Source: Dinoroseobacter shibae DFL 12 = DSM 16493
Lineage (GTDB): Bacteria > Pseudomonadota > Alphaproteobacteria > Rhodobacterales > Rhodobacteraceae
Length of the DNA stretch: 64,000 nt
Assembly: GCF_000018145.1 (NCBI RefSeq)
Contig: NC_009952.1
Location: 1,984,001 to 2,048,000 of the forward strand
Reading direction: 5' to 3'
Both the position numbers and the translations under genes were made by a program. The notes below the pieces were generated by a model, which was not told the origin of the DNA, searched no databases, and was given only the letters and a program-made list of their open reading frames with translations. This document shows positions 63,344-64,000 of the stretch, one piece after another (positions within the stretch are counted from its first letter, which is position 1; every line of letters starts with the position of its first letter).

Positions 63344-64000
63344 ATGACGCCATTTCTTGACGGGACCGTCGCGATCGTGACCGGCGCGAGCAGCGGCCTT
63401 GGCCGGTCGACCGCCCTTCTTCTGGCCCGTGCGGGGGCGTCGGTCGTGCTGGTTGCGCGCAGCCAGGCCGGGCTCGACGCGGTCGCGGGGGACATTGCGG
63501 AGGATGGCGGCGCCTGCCTTGCGGTGGCGGCCGATCTCGGCGCGGATGCCGATGTGGCCTGGGCGGTGGCCGCGGCGGTGGAGCGGTTCGGGCGCATCGA
63601 CTTCCTGCTCAATTGCGGCGGCAATATCGCCGGGCTGGGCAAGCTGCTGTGGGAGATCACGCCGGAGGAGTGGGAGACCAGCTTCCATGCCAATGCGACC
63701 GGGGTTCTGAACCTGATCCGCCACGTGGCGCCGGTGATGATCGACCAGGGTCACGGGCGGATGCAGTTCCTGACGACCTCGGCCACGCTGGTGCCGAAGG
63801 AGAAGACCGCCTGCTACGCCTCGGCCAAATCCGTGGCCAACCACATGGTGCAGACCCTGGTCGAGGAGGTCGGCGCGCGCGGGGTGACGGCCAATGTCTT
63901 CAACCCCGGCCCGATCGACACGGAAAGCTATCGCGAGATGACAAGTTCGATCGAGTTGACCGCGCAGAACCAGCAGACCGCGCCGCAGAGCCCGGATGTG
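63344..64000 (+). CDS. Short-chain dehydrogenase/reductase (3' truncated by window)
   Basis: 219 residues are visible and the frame is open to the window end. The NAD(P) motif is VTGASSGLGRST, the NAG-like motif NCGGN, catalytic Ser in LTTSATL and YxxxK in CYASAKSV, and PGPIDTE follows. It is a classical SDR. ATG 63344 is 31 bases after the esterase gene. Substrate unknown; it may form an operon with the two hydrolases. Confidence 0.85.
   Translation, partial: MTPFLDGTVAIVTGASSGLGRSTALLLARAGASVVLVARSQAGLDAVAGDIAEDGGACLAVAADLGADADVAWAVAAAVERFGRIDFLLNCGGNIAGLGKLLWEITPEEWETSFHANATGVLNLIRHVAPVMIDQGHGRMQFLTTSATLVPKEKTACYASAKSVANHMVQTLVEEVGARGVTANVFNPGPIDTESYREMTSSIELTAQNQQTAPQSPDV

Overview
The window is high-GC chromosomal DNA from an alphaproteobacterium, most likely a Rhodobacterales/Rhodobacteraceae (Roseobacter-type) strain. 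The evidence is strong G/C third-position bias, a VPLPA/PEP-CTERM-like surface protein, a TAXI solute-binding protein, a YcjX/YcjF pair, a DUF484-xerC pair and an EnvZ-like kinase. No species is assigned. Gene calls rest on reading motifs by eye; no database search was run.

Layout. (1) 1-4.7 kb: the 3' end of a phosphohexomutase, then an AlgF-AlgI-AlgJ-AlgX-like operon that would O-acetylate an exopolysaccharide in the periplasm. (2) 5.0-20.98 kb: a genomic island integrated in tRNA-Asn(GTT), bounded by 55-bp direct repeats (5000-5054 and 20926-20980). It carries a tyrosine integrase, an AlpA-like HTH protein, a primase-helicase broken by an in-frame amber codon, a UDG-like protein, small phage-type genes, a terminase small-subunit-like gene split by an IS3-family element with a clean 4-bp target duplication, and a large terminase encoded as separate ATPase and nuclease ORFs. 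No capsid or tail genes are seen. The right part is visibly AT-richer and holds a cassette of two DNA methyltransferases plus a DUF3883 PD-(D/E)XK-type protein, a probable restriction-modification or defence system. (3) 21-44.3 kb: mostly core genes: MBL-fold hydrolase, histidine kinase, coiled-coil/TAXI/ExeA-Sel1 locus, priA, transaldolase, DUF484-xerC, EamA transporter, DUF3253, yghU-like GST, ileS, VPLPA-CTERM protein, a TrxR-like flavoprotein with a cNMP domain but no CxxC, ycjF-ycjX, truA. (4) 44.4-55.3 kb: ten minus-strand genes forming a probable pyrimidine/nucleoside acquisition and salvage array: an NMT1/ThiY-type ABC transporter, a GSCFA protein, a cytosine deaminase-like amidohydrolase, a methyltransferase and a BMP-type nucleoside ABC transporter. 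(5) 55.5-64 kb: a 527-aa Gly/Arg/Phe-repeat protein, a divergent small sulfotransferase-like protein, a 1097-aa fusion of a PqqD-like domain, a degenerate M50 (site-2-protease-like) membrane core and a HlyD adaptor, then two alpha/beta hydrolases and an SDR that runs off the end.

Two places look most likely to hold something undescribed. One is the GRFAGRF-repeat protein beside a membrane-fusion protein whose own linker is Gly/Phe-rich and whose M50 catalytic motif is gone. The other is the double-methyltransferase plus DUF3883 cassette in a packaging-only (terminase but no capsid) island.
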